This document shows positions 7,394-15,962 of a stretch of DNA of 64,000 nucleotides, piece by piece. A program made the translations under genes and the position numbers. The notes below the pieces were generated by a model. That model was not told the DNA's origin, made no database searches, and saw only the letters and a program-made list of their open reading frames with translations. Numbering within the stretch: the stretch's first letter is position 1; the number at the start of each line of letters is the position of its first letter. The stretch is from SB25 sp029560875 (GTDB lineage Bacteria; Bacteroidota; Bacteroidia; Bacteroidales; Tenuifilaceae): assembly GCA_035388225.1 (NCBI GenBank), contig DAOOPM010000011.1, positions 34,994 to 98,993 of the forward strand. Direction: 5' to 3'.

Positions 7394-8480
7394 ACTTCCA
7401 TTTCTTCTTTTAGATACCGATACTTGTAAAAGAAATATTGATAGAATGGCCTCCAAGGCCATTCTGCATAAATTGGTATTACGTCCACATTTTAAAACTC
7501 ATCAAAGTGCTCAAATTGCCGAATGGTTTCGCAATTTTGGCGTAAACAGTTGCACTGTTTCATCGGTAAAAATGGCCGAGTACTTTGCCAATGCCGGATG
7601 GACAGATATTACAATTTCATTCCCAGTTAATCCTTTCGAGGTTGACGCCATAAATAGCTTGGCTAAAAAGGTAAGTTTAAATGTGATTTTTTCATCGGCA
7701 TCCAATCTGCTGAAATCCATTAACCAGTTAAAGGAAAATATTGGGGTTTTTATTGAGATAGATGTTGGGCATAACCGTTCTGGGCTCAGTCCTGATAATA
7801 CTCGCGAAATTGCTCTGATGGTTAACCAGATTGAGGGAAATTCAAGTTTGAAGTTTAAAGGATTCCTAAGTCACGCAGGCCATACCTACAAGGCAACGTC
7901 AACCGATGAGGTTCTAAAAATTCATCGCGATTCGTTGAGCAAGTTAACCAAGCTAAAGGCATTTTGGAAGGAATCGCATCCCGATATTGTTGTATCGTAC
8001 GGCGATACCCCTTCGTGTTCCATTGCCGATGAATTTTGGGGAGTTGACGAGATTCGTCCTGGGAACTTCGTTTTTTATGATGTTATGCAGAGTCAAATAG
8101 GTTCGTGTACCATAAGTGATATTGCTGTAGCAATGATTTGTCCGGTGGTTGATATCAACCAGAGTAGGCGAGAGGCTGTAATACATTGCGGAGCGGTTCA
8201 TCTATCAAAGGATAATATCAAACTACCGAATGAAGAAACTTCATTCGGCGTGGTTTGTGGTTTTGATGGAAATGCTTGGGGCGAGCCACTTGAGGGTTTG
8301 TACGTTAAATCGTTAAGTCAGGAGCACGGACTTATTTCATTTCCCAATGAGTTTCCATTCAAAGTAGGCGATTTAGTGGCCATACTCCCCATTCACAGCT
8401 GCCTTACTGTTGATTTGATGGGCGAGATTAAACTAAACGATGGCTCTACAATCCAAACAATGAGACAGCACACGTTTTGA
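7386..8480 (+). CDS. D-serine dehydratase-like / D-threonine aldolase-like PLP enzyme (alanine racemase fold III)
   Basis: The 364-residue protein has the fold-type III PLP architecture: LDTDTCKRNIDRM at the N-terminus, then LRPHFKTHQS (about residues 36-45) with the PLP-lysine, EIDVGHNRSG, and a C-terminal beta domain ending in the metal-binding IPIHSCLTVDLMG, where the His-x-Cys pair corresponds to the zinc ligands of eukaryotic-type D-serine dehydratase (DSD). DSD-type enzymes deaminate D-serine or cleave D-threonine/D-hydroxyaspartate; the exact substrate cannot be read from sequence. It overlaps the upstream membrane-protein gene by 8 bp, and the M64 peptidase gene starts 27 bp downstream, suggesting one operon. 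Confidence 0.88.
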   Translation: MHRLPFLLLDTDTCKRNIDRMASKAILHKLVLRPHFKTHQSAQIAEWFRNFGVNSCTVSSVKMAEYFANAGWTDITISFPVNPFEVDAINSLAKKVSLNVIFSSASNLLKSINQLKENIGVFIEIDVGHNRSGLSPDNTREIALMVNQIEGNSSLKFKGFLSHAGHTYKATSTDEVLKIHRDSLSKLTKLKAFWKESHPDIVVSYGDTPSCSIADEFWGVDEIRPGNFVFYDVMQSQIGSCTISDIAVAMICPVVDINQSRREAVIHCGAVHLSKDNIKLPNEETSFGVVCGFDGNAWGEPLEGLYVKSLSQEHGLISFPNEFPFKVGDLVAILPIHSCLTVDLMGEIKLNDGSTIQTMRQHTF

Positions 8481-8507
8481 TTTAAATCATAACTAATTAC
8501 AGTAAAA

Positions 8508-9851
8508 ATGAAAAAAGTATCATTGTTTATTTTAACAATAGGATTGGTTGTATTAATCAATTCTTCCTTTGCTCAAGTTACCGATAAGGTTGATTTTGAA
8601 TCGTATTTTGTCGATAAAACAATGCGTTTGGACTATATCCACAGAGGTGATGTTTCAAGCGAGAAGTTTGAACTGGTTAGCGCGAAGCCCGAGGGCGTTT
8701 GGGCTGGCAAAACCTACCATTTAACAGACCCTTACCAGTTAGGGCTTTATTTCTATGAGGTTTACGATGCTGCAACAAATAAACTAATATTCTCACAGGG
8801 TTTTTGCAGTGTTTTTGGCGAGTGGCAAACAACCGCTGAGGCTAAGGAGAAAACCCTTCCGTTCAAGGAGTCAATTCGCATACCTTGGCCAAAAGCAAAG
8901 GTGAATATTGTGATGAAAAAACGCGATGCCAAGAACATTCTTCAACCAATATGGAATTTCGAAGTAGACCCAACTGGCTTTAATGCAGAGCAGAAACTTT
9001 CTGCTTTAAAAGTAAATCAGTTGGTGAATAGTGGCGATGTAAAATCAAAAGTTGATATTGTTATTCTGGGTGATGGTTATGCTGCCGACGAGATGAGCAT
9101 TTTCCGCGAGGATGCCAATAAATTTGTGGAGTATTTCTTTGCGGTTGACCCCTACAAAGCACGAAAAAATGACTTTAATGTTTGGTCTGTTGAGGTCGTT
9201 TCTCCTGAAAGTGGAATAGCAAATCCCAACAAGAATTTCTTTCCAAAAAATCCATTGGAAACAACTTACAATACCTTTGGAGTTGATAGGTATGTGCTTT
9301 CTAATAATGATTGGACAGTTAGGGATTATGCTGGCGCAGCCCCATACGATTTTATAGTGATTCTTCTGAATTCCAATAAGTACGGTGGTGGTGGAATTTA
9401 TAATCTTTACATCACAGCCGCTGCGCGTTCCGATTTTAACGACTACGTTTTTGTTCACGAAATGGGCCACCACATTGCCGGCTTAGCCGATGAATACTAT
9501 CAAAGCCACGTGGCGTACGACCCAGCAAATACAAGTGTGGAGCCATGGGAGTTTAATGTTACCGCATTGCTAAATCCAGAAAATTTAAAGTGGAAAGATA
9601 TTGTTACATTTGGTATTCCAATTCCAACACCTTGGAATAAGGCAGAGTATGAGAAAAAGGATTCAAACAAAACAAAAGTGCTAGAAAATGACCCTTATGC
9701 AGGAAAAGTTGGAGCATTTGAAGGGGCTAATTACCTTAGCAATGGAATGTACCGCTCCGAGGTGGATTGTATCATGTTCTCAAAATCGTTGCGATTCTGC
9801 AGAGTTTGTGAACGCGGGTTGAATCAGGTGATAGATTTATACTGTAAGTAG
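8508..9851 (+). CDS. Secreted M64-family (IgA peptidase M64-like) zinc metallopeptidase
   Basis: The 447-residue precursor starts with a signal peptide (cleavage around residue 22, SSFAQ). The extracytoplasmic enzyme has an N-terminal beta-rich domain (about 25-165) and a catalytic domain from about 180 (DIVILGDGYAADEM) with the extended zinc site HEMGHHIAGLADEY: His317, Glu318, His321 and Asp328, the HExxHxxGxxD pattern of M64. Family members include the Clostridium ramosum IgA protease, but most are of unknown target. Last gene of a short plus-strand run and followed at once by a terminator shared with the convergent SpoIIE gene. Confidence 0.9.
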   Translation: MKKVSLFILTIGLVVLINSSFAQVTDKVDFESYFVDKTMRLDYIHRGDVSSEKFELVSAKPEGVWAGKTYHLTDPYQLGLYFYEVYDAATNKLIFSQGFCSVFGEWQTTAEAKEKTLPFKESIRIPWPKAKVNIVMKKRDAKNILQPIWNFEVDPTGFNAEQKLSALKVNQLVNSGDVKSKVDIVILGDGYAADEMSIFREDANKFVEYFFAVDPYKARKNDFNVWSVEVVSPESGIANPNKNFFPKNPLETTYNTFGVDRYVLSNNDWTVRDYAGAAPYDFIVILLNSNKYGGGGIYNLYITAAARSDFNDYVFVHEMGHHIAGLADEYYQSHVAYDPANTSVEPWEFNVTALLNPENLKWKDIVTFGIPIPTPWNKAEYEKKDSNKTKVLENDPYAGKVGAFEGANYLSNGMYRSEVDCIMFSKSLRFCRVCERGLNQVIDLYCK

Positions 9852-9872
9852 TCCGATATTGTAAATAAAATT

Positions 9873-9906
9873 AGCCCTGGTAGAAATTGCTCTGTCAGGG
9901 CTTTTT
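9873..9906. terminator. Terminator between convergent genes
   Basis: AGCCCTG (9873-9879) pairs with CAGGGCT (9896-9902), followed by a T-run on the plus strand. It ends transcription of the M64 gene; the opposite gene's stop lies at 9907. Confidence 0.8.
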
Positions 9907-12132
9907 CTATGAAATTTTTATTCCAAGGAAAGTAACATCATCAACCTGAACATTATTTCCTTTCCACTGAGTAAACGATTCTATTAGTTGGTCTTTTTGC
10001 TTACACATTGGTTGGTTTGCAATACTGCAAAGCAATGTTCTGAGCTCGGTGTAACGGAATTTCTTCCCATTTGGTCCCCCAAACTGGTCTGTGTAACCAT
10101 CGGTAAATATGTATATCGTATCTCCTTCAAGTAGTTGTACACTATGGGTTGAGAATGGGCTTCTGTCCAGAACGTATCCAATGGATTGCTTATCGCACTT
10201 TATTTGGTAAAGTGTATGCTCATCCGAGTTATGTAAAATAATTGATGACGGTGCAGGAGCAGATGATTTGCGTAAAATATGTAAGTAGATATTCGCCCCA
10301 GAAAATTTTAGTTCCTTTGTTTTTGGGTTGTAGTTACAGAATGCTATGTCCATTCCATCAAAAATTTCTGCCCCTTCGCGTTGTTCAAAGGAGTTGTGGA
10401 ATAGCTCGTTAAGTTCGTTTAGTACATCACCCGGATGGGTTTCGCCCATTTCACTTACAATTTGGTTTAACCCAAAAGTACCAATAATGCTCATAAAAGC
10501 ACCTGGTGCGCCATGGCCAGTACAATCGGCAACCGCAAAAAGAATTTGTTCATTAACTGATTTTAGCCAGTAAAAGTCGCCACTAACCAATTCCTTTGGT
10601 AGGAATATAAGGAAGGATTCCTTGAAAAAATCTTCGGGTTGCTGGGCTGAGCGTAGTATGGCTTTTTGGATTCTGCGGGCGTAATTTAAACTATCTGTAA
10701 TATCTCTGGTTCTGTTTTCCAGAAGATTTTTTTGTTTTTCTATTTCTGTTTTTTGGTTTGTAAGTAGGGCATTTGCTTTTTTCTTTATTCTGTATTCTCT
10801 AATTGCAAATGCAATAACACCAAATGAAAGGGCAAGGATTATAACGAGTAACCGAACCTTTAATTTTTGCTGTTTCAGTTTTTCGTTGTTGCGAATAAGA
10901 AGTTCATTCTGATTGAAGATTTCTTTTTCCTTGATTCTTATGGTGGCTTGGTTCTCAAGTCGGTTTGCTTCGCTTATCTTTTGTAAGTTAAATAGGCTAT
11001 CCGTTATGTTTACATATCTATTTAAATTGCTATAAGCCTGATTTTGTTGACCACTTAAACCGTAAATTTTTGCTAATCCTTTATATGCCTGACGTGTAAA
11101 ATTATTGAGATTTCCTTCTCTTGCAATCCTTACGCATTGGTTATACGAATCAATAGCCTTTAAATTATTTCCAGATTCTTTGTAGGCATTGCCAAGGTTA
11201 AAAAGGGTGGTGGCTAACCCGAATTTATCGTTAATGTTTGTTTGCTCTCGGGTTACACTATTAAAAGTTTCAATGGCCGAGGTGAACTTTCTGTTTTTTA
11301 GTAAAACTTGCCCGTTTAATGTTTTTGCACGCAAGTGGAATTTTTTACTAATTGGTTGAAGTATCAAACTGGCTCTTTTAAGGTGACTTTGAGCTTCAAA
11401 TAACTTTTCCTTCTGTAACTCAAGCGTTACAAGACTTAAGTAAGCCAAACCTATATTTAGCGAATCGTTTGCAGAGCTCAAGAGTGCAATTGATTTTTCA
11501 ATGTACGATTGTGCTGTAGTATAGTTTCCAAGTTCGGTATGAACAACCCCTTGCGCTCTATGTATTTTAGCCAGACTAAGCGAGTCTCCAGTATTTTTAA
11601 AAAATTCAATGGCCGTAAGGTTTATTTCCATTGAATTTGATAAACGCCCCAAGTATTCCTCTGCATTTGCAATTGCAAGTAAATACCAGGTAATTTTTGA
11701 TGTATCCTTTATTGCCTCGCTAAGTCTATATCCATTATATAGGTATTCTGTTGATTCCCAAATAAGGTCTTTCGCGAAATGTATCTCACTCAGCAAATGG
11801 TATACTATCTCGGTTTGCTGTTCTCTGCCTACTTCATTCGCAACCATTAATGCCTGGTTGGCATAGATTAGTGCGTTCTCTAAATCATTACTGTTGTAGT
11901 AAAGTCTTGCTTTTAAAGTAAGAGCATCTACTAAACCCGACCTATTTCCAGATGCCTCAAGTTGAAGTATTTTATTATTTATGCTATTAAGGGAGTCTTG
12001 ATTTATACTAGGGGATTGATTTGCTGACGATTTTATAACATTAGACGTTTCTGCCCATAAGTATTTTGGAGCACAAATAATTGCCACAAATAGAAAAGTA
12101 TACGATAGGATTTTAATAGTTCTATTCTGCAT
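9907..12132 (-). CDS. TPR-containing SpoIIE-type PP2C serine phosphatase, membrane-anchored
   Basis: From the ATG at 12132 the protein is 741 residues. A longer frame would need a TTG at 12156, but the ATG gives a clean signal peptide (MQNRTIKILSYTFLF to about residue 27), so I prefer it. Then come about ten tetratricopeptide-like repeats (about 60-370), a transmembrane helix (about 425-445), a coiled coil with ADP-like charged residues, and a C-terminal PP2C/SpoIIE phosphatase domain opening FLPKELVSGDFYW and carrying AVADCTGHGAPGAFMS and TDGYTDQFGG metal-binding motifs. Such proteins sense envelope or cytosolic signals via the TPR part and dephosphorylate serine, often on anti-sigma antagonists. 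The adjacent hybrid kinase gene (63 bp upstream, same strand) is a plausible partner. Confidence 0.9.
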   Translation of the reverse strand: MQNRTIKILSYTFLFVAIICAPKYLWAETSNVIKSSANQSPSINQDSLNSINNKILQLEASGNRSGLVDALTLKARLYYNSNDLENALIYANQALMVANEVGREQQTEIVYHLLSEIHFAKDLIWESTEYLYNGYRLSEAIKDTSKITWYLLAIANAEEYLGRLSNSMEINLTAIEFFKNTGDSLSLAKIHRAQGVVHTELGNYTTAQSYIEKSIALLSSANDSLNIGLAYLSLVTLELQKEKLFEAQSHLKRASLILQPISKKFHLRAKTLNGQVLLKNRKFTSAIETFNSVTREQTNINDKFGLATTLFNLGNAYKESGNNLKAIDSYNQCVRIAREGNLNNFTRQAYKGLAKIYGLSGQQNQAYSNLNRYVNITDSLFNLQKISEANRLENQATIRIKEKEIFNQNELLIRNNEKLKQQKLKVRLLVIILALSFGVIAFAIREYRIKKKANALLTNQKTEIEKQKNLLENRTRDITDSLNYARRIQKAILRSAQQPEDFFKESFLIFLPKELVSGDFYWLKSVNEQILFAVADCTGHGAPGAFMSIIGTFGLNQIVSEMGETHPGDVLNELNELFHNSFEQREGAEIFDGMDIAFCNYNPKTKELKFSGANIYLHILRKSSAPAPSSIILHNSDEHTLYQIKCDKQSIGYVLDRSPFSTHSVQLLEGDTIYIFTDGYTDQFGGPNGKKFRYTELRTLLCSIANQPMCKQKDQLIESFTQWKGNNVQVDDVTFLGIKIS

Positions 12133-12195
12133 AACAACTCCAAGTAAAAGGGTCAATAATTGTTTTAAATATTTAGCAATTACAATATTACTAAA

Positions 12196-14166
12196 TTAAC
12201 TTTGAACTAGTACCTGATTTAACAAATATAATAAAGCATCGGCTGATATTGGTTTTGCCAAGTAATAATCGCATCCAGCATCAAGGGCTTTAGCCCTTTC
12301 GTCGGCAAGCGCATAGGCTGTTTGAGCAATTACTGGAACGGCTGGTTTTATCTTTTTTATTCTTTGTGTGGCCTCAAATCCATCCATCTCTGGGAGTTGT
12401 ATGTCCATTAGAATTATATCAATATTGGCTTTATGTGAAATACAATCCACCGCTTCCTTCCCATTAAGTGCTCTAATAATCTTTAATCCTGTTGGTTTTA
12501 GCAATTCTTGTAAATAAATAAAGTTAGCTTCGTTATCCTCAACAATTAATGCGGTTTTGCCTAAATATGATTTTGATAAATTACTTGGAACTATTTTTTC
12601 TAATGGCTGTTTGTTACCTAAATCTGGAATAATTAGAGGTAGTGTAAACATAAACTTGGAACCAATATTAGGGGTTGATTCAACCCAAATACGTCCGCCC
12701 ATTAATTCTACTAATTTTTTTGTTATGGCTAATCCCAGCCCTGTGCCCCCAAATTGGCGAGTGGCAGAATCGTCGGCTTGACGGAACCTGTCGAAAATTA
12801 TTTGTTGCTGCTCGGGGGAGATTCCTATACCGCTATCCTTAACGTAAAACTGAATGGTTGCATTGTTCGGGATTTCATATCCAAACTCAATACTACCTGC
12901 AAATGTGAACTTAAGTGCATTGCTCAAAAGGTTAAGCAGTACTTGCTTTAAGCGGAAACTATCGCAAAGTAGCCACTGAGGATTTCCGTCCCTGTTGCTC
13001 TGTCTTACTATTTGAATATCGTCTTTCTTGAGTCGTTTTTTTTCAGATATGCATGTGTGCTGAAGTTCGTTTAGTAGCTCATCAATATTCGATGTGCTTC
13101 GCTTCATTTTTAGCTGTCCTGCTTCAATCTTCGCTAAATCAATAATATCGTCAACTAAATTTAAGAGTAGTTTGCCGTTATTAACAATATGCTGTGTGTA
13201 TACCTCTCGTTTTTCAGTTTGAATGTTTTTGCGAGATATTAGTTCCGAAAACCCCAGAATTGCGTTCATTGGGGTTCGGATTTCGTGGCTCATATTGGCC
13301 AAAAATGCCGATTTTAAGGTATCCGATTCAACAGCTTTTTCTTTTGCAAGTAGAAGTTCTGCTTCGTTTTCCTTTCTTTGAATACTAGTTGCAATTTGAG
13401 TTGAAATGAATTTTAAAACATCCAAATCTTCTTGATTGAAAGCATTAATGTTCTGATAATTTTGAACTACAATAACGCCAATTATATCATTTTTTATTTT
13501 AAGCGGAACGCCCATCCAGCATAGCGCATCAGGGCCATAAAATTCTAGGTTGTGTTTCTTTTGTATTCGCTTTATCTGCTTTTGATTAAGAATAACTGCT
13601 TTCCCTGTTTTAGCAACTAGTAGTGCAAATGTATTTCCTTTAGGGTACAGCTCTTTAATGTTGTGTGAATCTGAAAGATATGCGAGATTTAGACTTAATC
13701 GAAATTTATCAAAAAGAACGATGTAGAGGTTATTCGCATCAAAAAGGTTGTTCAGTTCATCCTGAATTGTTCTGTAAAAGTGTGTGAGATTTTTTGATTC
13801 TGACTCGAATTGAGAGATATTGAGCAGAAGTTTATTTATCCGTTCCTGCCTGAATTCTGTTGTTATATCCTTAAACCAAACAATGTATTTCTCATTTTTT
13901 TGTGAATCAATATTTTTTACAACAACTTTAAACCTAAAGGATTGGTTGTTTGAGTGATGTGTAAATTCAAAATCGTTTAATCGGGCAATGCTCCGCCGTT
14001 TAATGCTTGGAAAAATTCCTCGAATTTTTGTCCCTTCCGCACATTGATTATTGGTTATGTTTTTAAGTTGATTTGTACAACGGATTACAATTCCCTTTGC
14101 GTTTACAGTAATACCATAATCTGGAATACTTTCAAATACACCATTATGATTTTCTTCAACTTGCAT
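12196..14166 (-). CDS. Hybrid sensor histidine kinase/response regulator (PAS-GAF-HisKA-HATPase-REC)
   Basis: The 656-residue protein has no membrane segment, so it is cytoplasmic. Domains in order: PAS-like (about 5-105), GAF (about 115-262, with CWMGVPLKIKNDIIGV), HisKA with the phospho-acceptor in NMSHEIRTPMNAILGFSEL (His294), HATPase with KFTFAGSIEFGYE, DSGIGI and TGLGLAI boxes, and a C-terminal receiver (about 530-656) with DIILMDIQLPEMDGFE. The receiver makes it a phosphorelay protein needing a separate HPt or output partner that is not in the window. It precedes the SpoIIE phosphatase on the same strand and may feed the same pathway. Confidence 0.93.
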   Translation of the reverse strand: MQVEENHNGVFESIPDYGITVNAKGIVIRCTNQLKNITNNQCAEGTKIRGIFPSIKRRSIARLNDFEFTHHSNNQSFRFKVVVKNIDSQKNEKYIVWFKDITTEFRQERINKLLLNISQFESESKNLTHFYRTIQDELNNLFDANNLYIVLFDKFRLSLNLAYLSDSHNIKELYPKGNTFALLVAKTGKAVILNQKQIKRIQKKHNLEFYGPDALCWMGVPLKIKNDIIGVIVVQNYQNINAFNQEDLDVLKFISTQIATSIQRKENEAELLLAKEKAVESDTLKSAFLANMSHEIRTPMNAILGFSELISRKNIQTEKREVYTQHIVNNGKLLLNLVDDIIDLAKIEAGQLKMKRSTSNIDELLNELQHTCISEKKRLKKDDIQIVRQSNRDGNPQWLLCDSFRLKQVLLNLLSNALKFTFAGSIEFGYEIPNNATIQFYVKDSGIGISPEQQQIIFDRFRQADDSATRQFGGTGLGLAITKKLVELMGGRIWVESTPNIGSKFMFTLPLIIPDLGNKQPLEKIVPSNLSKSYLGKTALIVEDNEANFIYLQELLKPTGLKIIRALNGKEAVDCISHKANIDIILMDIQLPEMDGFEATQRIKKIKPAVPVIAQTAYALADERAKALDAGCDYYLAKPISADALLYLLNQVLVQS

Positions 14167-14256
14167 CCAATATCAATTTAAATTGTATAGCTCTATAAAT
14201 ATAGCATTTATTTGTGAATTGGATTTGAATAGAATAGTGTATCGAAATTAAAAATA

Positions 14257-15024
14257 TTATAGAATTTCGAATCTATCCGCATCCAAATGAACAGGAAAAC
14301 TCTCGCGGATTTTTTTAAGATTATCCAGAGATAATGTTGCAGTTATTATTTCGTCCCGATTTGGGTTTGCAATTGCAATAGGTTGACCCAGCGGGTCAAT
14401 TATCTGGGAATCGCCAAAATGCTTAACACCATTGCCATCGTCACCGACTCTATTGCAAGCGGCTACGTAGCACTGATTTTCAATTGCTCGGGCAACTAGC
14501 AATGAGTTCCATGCATATCGCCTGCGTTCTGGAAAGTTTGCAACAAGGAGTATTAAATCGTAATCGTTTCTATTTCGGCTCCATACTGGGAAACGTAAAT
14601 CGTAACATACGAGTAGCAGAATTCTCCACCCCATATAGTTAACCACAACTCTTTTGTTTCCAGCGCTGTAGTTTTTATCTTCGCCGGCCATTCTAAACAG
14701 GTGCCTTTTGTCGTAGTAAACTATATCGCCATTGGGATATGCAAAAATCATTCGGTTAAAATAATTACTGTTTTCTTTCGCAATGTAGCTTCCCGTTAGG
14801 GCTATGCTATTCTCAGTGGCCATTTTGCTCATCCATGCTGATGTTTCGCCAGGGTATAAATCGGCAAATCCTTGTGGGTTCATGCTAAAACCAGTTGTAA
14901 ACATCTCAGGCAGTAGAATTAAATCGGAGTTGTGTGCAACTTCTTTTATCTTTTTTTCAAAGTTGATTTTATTGGCATTTGGATTTTCCCATTCAAGCCC
15001 AGATTGTATTATAGTTACCCGCAT
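14257..15024 (-). CDS. Omega-amidase-like carbon-nitrogen hydrolase (YafV/Nit2 type)
   Basis: The 255-residue protein shows the nitrilase-superfamily triad: Glu in LLPEMFTTGFSM (about residue 40), Lys in YYDKRHLFRMAGE and Cys in LLVCYDLRFPVW, plus NFPERRRYAWN. The closest group is YafV/Nit2, which hydrolyses alpha-ketoglutaramate and alpha-ketosuccinamate, the products of glutamine or asparagine transamination. The class IV aminotransferase gene ends 24 bp upstream on the same strand, a neighbour that fits a transaminase plus omega-amidase pair. No signal peptide; cytoplasmic. Confidence 0.88.
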   Translation of the reverse strand: MRVTIIQSGLEWENPNANKINFEKKIKEVAHNSDLILLPEMFTTGFSMNPQGFADLYPGETSAWMSKMATENSIALTGSYIAKENSNYFNRMIFAYPNGDIVYYDKRHLFRMAGEDKNYSAGNKRVVVNYMGWRILLLVCYDLRFPVWSRNRNDYDLILLVANFPERRRYAWNSLLVARAIENQCYVAACNRVGDDGNGVKHFGDSQIIDPLGQPIAIANPNRDEIITATLSLDNLKKIRESFPVHLDADRFEIL

Positions 15025-15048
15025 TTTGTTTACAGTTTATTTGCAATT

Positions 15049-15888
15049 TTATACCAATTTCCAGCGGTTTATTTCATTTTGCACAAGCGTATCGTACTCT
15101 GTGCTAATCTGTTTGATTAAATCGATATTGACGTTTAATTCAATGTCATCAATTTTATTAATTGCAAGTACTCCTGGCGATGTTCCAGTTATAAAGGCGC
15201 CATCAATTTCAGTGAGTTGCTTTTCGTTCAAGCATTGCTGTGCAATATCAATGTTTAATTTTTTGCAGATATCTATTACCTTAAGGCGAGTGATTCCTCC
15301 TAGCACCAAATTTAGAGGTGCTGTGTAAAGTTTTTTGTTAGCAACAAAAAATACATTGGAGCGGCTACCCTCGGTTATCTGCCCTGTCTCGTTTATCATT
15401 AAAACCTCGTAGCATAGGTTGTTTGCAATTACCTTATCGGCATAGGTTCTAAGGGTTTTATTTTCGGCTTTAACCTCAGGGTTATTTCTAGTTGCCGAAA
15501 TTGTTTTTACATAAACACCATTTATCTTATCGTCTGTGCTAGGGTATTTTGAAGGAATAAAGAATACCGTTATGTTTGGCTGTGCGTTTTCAGCCTTATA
15601 GGATGCTATTAACTTGATGTTTTGCTGTTCAACAGGGTTTATATGTAAAAGTTCTTTTATAGATTTTCTGAGTGAATTTAAATCGATAGTTTTAAATTTG
15701 CTGAGTTCAATGGATTGCCTCATTCTACTTAAATGCTCATCCAGAAAAATAGGGGCAGAGTCACTAATTTTAATTACTTCGTAAATTACCTTCTCTCCAC
15801 TTATAATATTATCGTTAAATTCCGAAATGGTTTTTAACCTTCCATTGTGAAGAAAATATTGTGGGTTTGAATTAACCAATTTGCTCAT
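15049..15888 (-). CDS. Class IV PLP aminotransferase (BCAT/DAAT/aminodeoxychorismate-lyase fold)
   Basis: The 279-residue protein has the fold-IV layout: short N-terminal domain, the LRTYADKVIANNLCYEVLMIN segment with the PLP-lysine (about residue 152), the GQITEGSRSNVFFV segment with the conserved Glu, and TGTSPGVLAI near the C-terminus for phosphate binding. The family covers branched-chain aminotransferase, D-amino acid aminotransferase and PabC; length fits PabC/DAAT. Adjacency to an omega-amidase gene (24 bp) suggests use of glutamine as amino donor, an inference. Cytoplasmic. Confidence 0.85.
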   Translation of the reverse strand: MSKLVNSNPQYFLHNGRLKTISEFNDNIISGEKVIYEVIKISDSAPIFLDEHLSRMRQSIELSKFKTIDLNSLRKSIKELLHINPVEQQNIKLIASYKAENAQPNITVFFIPSKYPSTDDKINGVYVKTISATRNNPEVKAENKTLRTYADKVIANNLCYEVLMINETGQITEGSRSNVFFVANKKLYTAPLNLVLGGITRLKVIDICKKLNIDIAQQCLNEKQLTEIDGAFITGTSPGVLAINKIDDIELNVNIDLIKQISTEYDTLVQNEINRWKLV

Positions 15889-15910
15889 TTTTTTGAAAAA
15901 AGTAATCGTG

Positions 15911-15918
15911 CAAATTTA
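15911..15918 (-). promoter_or_regulatory. -7 promoter element (TAAATTTG)
   Basis: Minus-strand TAAATTTG matches TAnnTTTG, 22 bp upstream of the aminotransferase ATG, implying a short leader and transcription of aminotransferase plus omega-amidase as one unit. Confidence 0.45.
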
Positions 15919-15962
15919 GTAATCATTTGCAGTTTGATATTGATTTTAATCCTTTGGAACAA

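Noticed and set aside
12133..12156. TTG start for the SpoIIE protein
   Set aside because: It would put eight residues before the signal peptide; the ATG at 12132 is better.
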